NCBI GenBank assembly: GCA_031289895.1
Contig: JAITOP010000086.1
Location: 1 to 8,024, forward strand
Reading direction: 5' to 3'
Length of the DNA stretch: 8,024 nt
Source of the DNA: Prevotellaceae bacterium
Lineage (GTDB): Bacteria > Bacteroidota > Bacteroidia > Bacteroidales > UBA932
Of the stretch, positions 5,646 through 8,024 are shown piece after piece; position 1 is the first letter of the stretch, and the number at the start of each line of letters is the position of its first letter. Below the pieces are notes generated by a model. It made no database searches. It saw only the letters and a list, made by a program, of their open reading frames with translations, and was not told the DNA's origin. The translations under genes and the position numbers were made by a program.

Positions 5646-6689
5646 ATGAAAAAATCAAATAATACGGATAATTCGATAATAAAAAACTACAAAAGCAAAA
5701 CAGCGCAAATCGGCAGTATTACTACGCTTGCCGATAATGACTTTTCACTTGCCGACAACAAAAATCAATTTACAGCGGCAATAATCGGCATCGCAAAAAA
5801 CGCTGATAAAAAAACATTTTTAAATATACGAAAAGAATTGTATAATTTATACCAAAGCGACAGTATCCAAATACTTGATTTAGGGAACGTTGAATATGAT
5901 GAAAAAGAAATAAAAAAAATAATATCCAATATAAATAAAAAGAAATTAAACACAATTTTTTTGTGCGAAAACGATGAAATTTCCGCATCATTACTAAATA
6001 TAAGACAGACAAAAGACACAAGTACAATACTTGTTTTGCCTAATATTACAAGCAGCAACAAACATATCGCAAAACTAACAGGCAAAACAAAAAATGAAAT
6101 ATCAGCAATAGCTTATCAAAATTATTTTTCACACAAAACAATAATCAATAAACTCAATAAAAATAATTGTAACACCATGCGTCTCAGCGAATATCGCAAC
6201 GAGCCAAATAATCTTGAACCAATATTGCGCGACAGTCATTTTATTGCTATCGACCTTGCAGCAGTGCGCCACAGCGACGGCGGAACAACACTTTCGCCAA
6301 ACGGTTTGTACGCCGAAGAACTTTGCGCAATAGCAAACTGCGCAGGATTATCAAACAAAATATCGCAACTGAATATAGTTTGCGGACAATCGGAAAACGC
6401 TGTAACTAACAATCTTACAGCACAGACAATATGGCATTTTGCCGATGGACTTGCAAACAGAATTGTAGAAACACCGAAAAAAATAAAATTTAAAAAATTT
6501 ATAGTTGATATGGGAAACTCATCATCAAACCTGATATTTTATAAAAGTATCATCACAAATCGCTGGTGGATAGAGGTTTCAGACGGTAACAAAACAAAAA
6601 CAATAGCATGCACTTTTGCCGATTATCAAAAGGCATGCAACAAAGATATACCAATAAGATGGATACGAGAGATGCAAAAAATGAGTTAA
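5646..6689 (+). CDS. Arginase/formiminoglutamase-family (ureohydrolase-fold) protein, probably lacking metal catalysis
   Basis: The C-terminal half resembles the arginase/formimidoylglutamase-like proteins encoded beside topA in Bacteroidota. Recognisable stretches are FIAIDLAAVRHSDGG (199-213), SPNGLYAEELCAIANCAGLS (217-236), TAQTIWHFADGLANR (258-272) and LIFYKSIITNRWWIEV (296-311). Active ureohydrolases bind two Mn ions through GGxH, DAHxD and SxDxDxxDP motifs. Here the last is reduced to AIDLAAVRHSD, keeping Asp203 with Ala205 at the second position. In the N-terminal half I see no GGxH or DAHxD equivalent; the matching region reads FLCENDEISASLL and ILVLPNITSS. From this I infer a non-catalytic relative. 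The first 40 residues are Asn/Lys/Ser-rich and look poorly conserved. The gene follows the membrane-protein gene by 26 bases and ends about 120 bases before porP, which has its own promoter. Its start is duplicated at 4980-5036. Confidence 0.8.
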   Translation: MKKSNNTDNSIIKNYKSKTAQIGSITTLADNDFSLADNKNQFTAAIIGIAKNADKKTFLNIRKELYNLYQSDSIQILDLGNVEYDEKEIKKIISNINKKKLNTIFLCENDEISASLLNIRQTKDTSTILVLPNITSSNKHIAKLTGKTKNEISAIAYQNYFSHKTIINKLNKNNCNTMRLSEYRNEPNNLEPILRDSHFIAIDLAAVRHSDGGTTLSPNGLYAEELCAIANCAGLSNKISQLNIVCGQSENAVTNNLTAQTIWHFADGLANRIVETPKKIKFKKFIVDMGNSSSNLIFYKSIITNRWWIEVSDGNKTKTIACTFADYQKACNKDIPIRWIREMQKMS

Positions 6690-6755
6690 ATATGAAAAGA
6701 AAGTGTTAATAATTGAAAAAAAATGAAAGAAAAGCAAACTATTTATGCACAAATA

Positions 6756-6785
6756 TTGTTGATAAGTAAAAAATATATAACTTTG
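6756..6785 (+). promoter_or_regulatory. Promoter of the porP-gldK (T9SS) operon
   Basis: TTG at 6756-6758 and TAACTTTG at 6778-6785 are separated by 19 bases. Both boxes fit the Bacteroidota TTG/TAnnTTTG consensus fully, making this the best promoter in the window. Transcription would start around 6790-6795, just ahead of porP, so the secretion genes can be transcribed independently of the upstream pair. Confidence 0.7.
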
Positions 6786-6810
6786 CAGTTCGACTAAGTG
6801 TATTTGCGGG

Positions 6811-7764
6811 TTGAAAAATTGGAAATTAAAAGTGATAAAACGTATAATAATAATAGCTTTGTTGACCTGTTCTATACAATCTATAGCACAGCAAGACAGC
6901 CATTTTAGTCAAGGAGTATTTAATCAGGGGTATCTTAATCCGGGAAGTTATGGAATTGATGATGATGATTTATTTAATGCAACAGTAGGTTATCGGGTTC
7001 AGACACAAAATTTAGATGGTTCACCAGCAACAACAGTGTTAAATGTTAACGGACCACTACATTTTATAAACAGCGGAATAAGTTTGTCGGTTTTTAATGA
7101 CAAAATAGGATACCTTAAAACGCCGGGATTTAATTTGGGATATTCGTATATTTTTGAACTTCCGGCAGGAAAAATAGGAGTAGGAATATCACTTGGAATG
7201 ATAAACAGCAAATACGACTCGAAAGACTGGCGATTGCCCGACGGCGGAACAGGCGACATATTACTGCCGACAGGAGACGTAGAGGCAACAACATTTGACG
7301 CGGGATTAGGAGTGTATTATACAAATAATAAATTTTTTGCAGGCTTATCATGCACGCACGTAAACAGAGCAGCAATGACAAAAGCAAGCGAAAAAACAAC
7401 GTTCGGAAGAACATTTTATGCAATGGCAGGTTATCGTTACGTTTTTGGGTTTACAGGAAATTACGAAATACGACCATCAATTTGTATAAATACCGATTTA
7501 GGAGTAGGTAAATATACGATGAATGCACATTTGTTTTACGAGAAAAAATATTGGTTCGGATTATCATACAGAATAGAGGAAGCGGTGGTTTTTAATGTAG
7601 GTTTAGAGTTAATAAAAAATTTGAAAGTTGGATATTCTTATGATTATTTTACGACAGAAATAGAAAAATACGGAGGAGGCGCTCACGAAATATTAGTGAG
7701 CTACCGATTCTCAATAGTAACAGAAAAAAGAAATAATCAACGGAAAAGTATTCGTTATTTATAA
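6811..7764 (+). CDS. porP: PorP/SprF-family type IX secretion system outer-membrane protein
   Basis: The protein is about 317 residues, normal for the family. It has a signal peptide (basic KVIKR, core IIIIALLTC, cleavage after SIA at residue 26) and then the family signature QDSHFSQGVFNQGYLNPGSYG right at the mature N-terminus. The rest alternates aromatic and glycine residues like an outer-membrane beta-barrel (for example GIGVGISLGMI-type strands and HEILVSYRFSI near the end), followed by a short basic tail. PorP is an outer-membrane part of the T9SS, associated with the PorK/PorN ring, and SprF relatives help export SprB. No ATG is available: in frame after the stop at 6778 the first usable starts are TTG at 6811 and GTG at 6832. 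TTG gives a slightly long basic N-region, and GTG (MIKRIIIIALL...) gives a compact typical signal peptide; both are plausible. gldK follows after 10 bases. Confidence 0.92.
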   Translation: MKNWKLKVIKRIIIIALLTCSIQSIAQQDSHFSQGVFNQGYLNPGSYGIDDDDLFNATVGYRVQTQNLDGSPATTVLNVNGPLHFINSGISLSVFNDKIGYLKTPGFNLGYSYIFELPAGKIGVGISLGMINSKYDSKDWRLPDGGTGDILLPTGDVEATTFDAGLGVYYTNNKFFAGLSCTHVNRAAMTKASEKTTFGRTFYAMAGYRYVFGFTGNYEIRPSICINTDLGVGKYTMNAHLFYEKKYWFGLSYRIEEAVVFNVGLELIKNLKVGYSYDYFTTEIEKYGGGAHEILVSYRFSIVTEKRNNQRKSIRYL

Positions 7765-7774
7765 AATTAAAAAT

Positions 7775-8024
7775 ATGAGAAGATTAGTACTACTAAGTTT
7801 TTTAACATGTTTCCTGCTGAGTGGATTACTTACAGGATGTTCGCTTTTTAAAAAAGGAAATAGCAACAACCCCGGAGGTTCATGGGCGCCCCACGACAAA
7901 AGAAAAGTCAAAGGAGTATCAGGAATTAAACGAACCGAAATTCCTCCAAAAGGAATGGTTCTTGTTCCCGGAGGACATTACGTTATGGGGTCGAGCGATG
8001 AAGACATCATGCTGGCATTTAACA
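7775..8024 (+). CDS. gldK: T9SS lipoprotein GldK/PorK, N-terminal part only
   Basis: The frame is open from the ATG at 7775 to the window edge (83 full codons). It starts with a lipoprotein signal peptide (MRRLVLLSFLTCFLLSG) and the lipobox LTGC, putting the lipidated cysteine at residue 22. After a Lys- and Asn-rich linker (FKKGNSNNPGGSWAPHDKRK) comes the conserved start of the formylglycine-generating-enzyme-like (FGE/SUMF1-fold) domain, PPKGMVLVPGGHYVMGSSDED, as in GldK and PorK. In known systems PorK and PorN form the periplasmic ring under the outer membrane and porK is followed by porL, porM and porN, which would lie to the right. It begins 10 bases after the porP stop, with an A-rich rather than Shine-Dalgarno upstream region, and should share the porP promoter at 6756-6785. 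Confidence 0.93.
   Translation, partial: MRRLVLLSFLTCFLLSGLLTGCSLFKKGNSNNPGGSWAPHDKRKVKGVSGIKRTEIPPKGMVLVPGGHYVMGSSDEDIMLAFN

Noticed and set aside
5629..5646. ATG at 5629 as an upstream start for the ureohydrolase-like gene
   Set aside because: It is out of frame with the gene and meets a stop after six codons.
6723..6797. 24-codon frame upstream of porP
   Set aside because: It spans the porP promoter and probably ends after the transcript start, so it would not be on the mRNA as a whole; no protein signature.
1..8024. tRNA or rRNA genes, phage or defence systems
   Set aside because: I saw no cloverleaf or rRNA core sequence and no integrase, transposase, nuclease or toxin-antitoxin signature in any substantial frame.

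Overview
The window is AT-rich DNA from a member of the Bacteroidota, probably a Bacteroidales-like lineage. Four things point there. Translation starts lack Shine-Dalgarno sequences. Promoters fit the Bacteroidota TTG/TAnnTTTG pattern. A PorP/SprF-family protein is followed directly by a GldK/PorK lipoprotein, both type IX secretion system (T9SS) parts found only in this phylum. The DNA topoisomerase I is of the form without C-terminal zinc fingers. Genus and species cannot be read from the sequence.

Layout. On the minus strand at the left edge, two genes for exported proteins lie 13 bases apart: a 192-residue protein of unknown function (832 to 254) and the start of a second secreted protein (240 to 1, running off the window). 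Next comes about 1.5 kb without genes (833-2332), divergent between the minus-strand pair and topA. Its left part is plain AT-rich DNA. Its right part (about 1377-2008) is a stack of repeats: a 21-bp GGT-rich repeat, 7-bp and 8-9-bp AT-rich microsatellites, and two tandem copies of a roughly 175-bp unit, each holding a long palindrome of a repetitive-element type. A probable promoter and a leader with an 18-bp direct repeat precede topA (2333-4669). Downstream of topA lie a 122-bp inverted-repeat element (4770-4891) and a decayed copy of the 5' end of the ureohydrolase-like gene further on (4980-5036). Then come a two-helix membrane protein of unknown function (5095-5619), an arginase/formiminoglutamase-fold protein without a complete metal site (5646-6689), a consensus promoter (6756-6785), porP (6811-7764) and the start of gldK/porK (7775 to the right edge).

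How the genes fit together. porP and gldK form the start of the core T9SS operon (in known genomes porP-porK-porL-porM-porN), which exports proteins across the outer membrane and in some relatives drives gliding. The exported proteins on the left could be clients of such a system, but their C-termini show no visible sorting domain or are outside the window. topA and the ureohydrolase-like gene are, from memory of related genomes, frequent neighbours of this operon, with no proven functional link. I found no new defence or mobile system. The most unusual features are the vestigial gene-start duplication bracketing the membrane-protein gene, the loss of metal ligands in the ureohydrolase-like protein, and the density of palindromic repeats.
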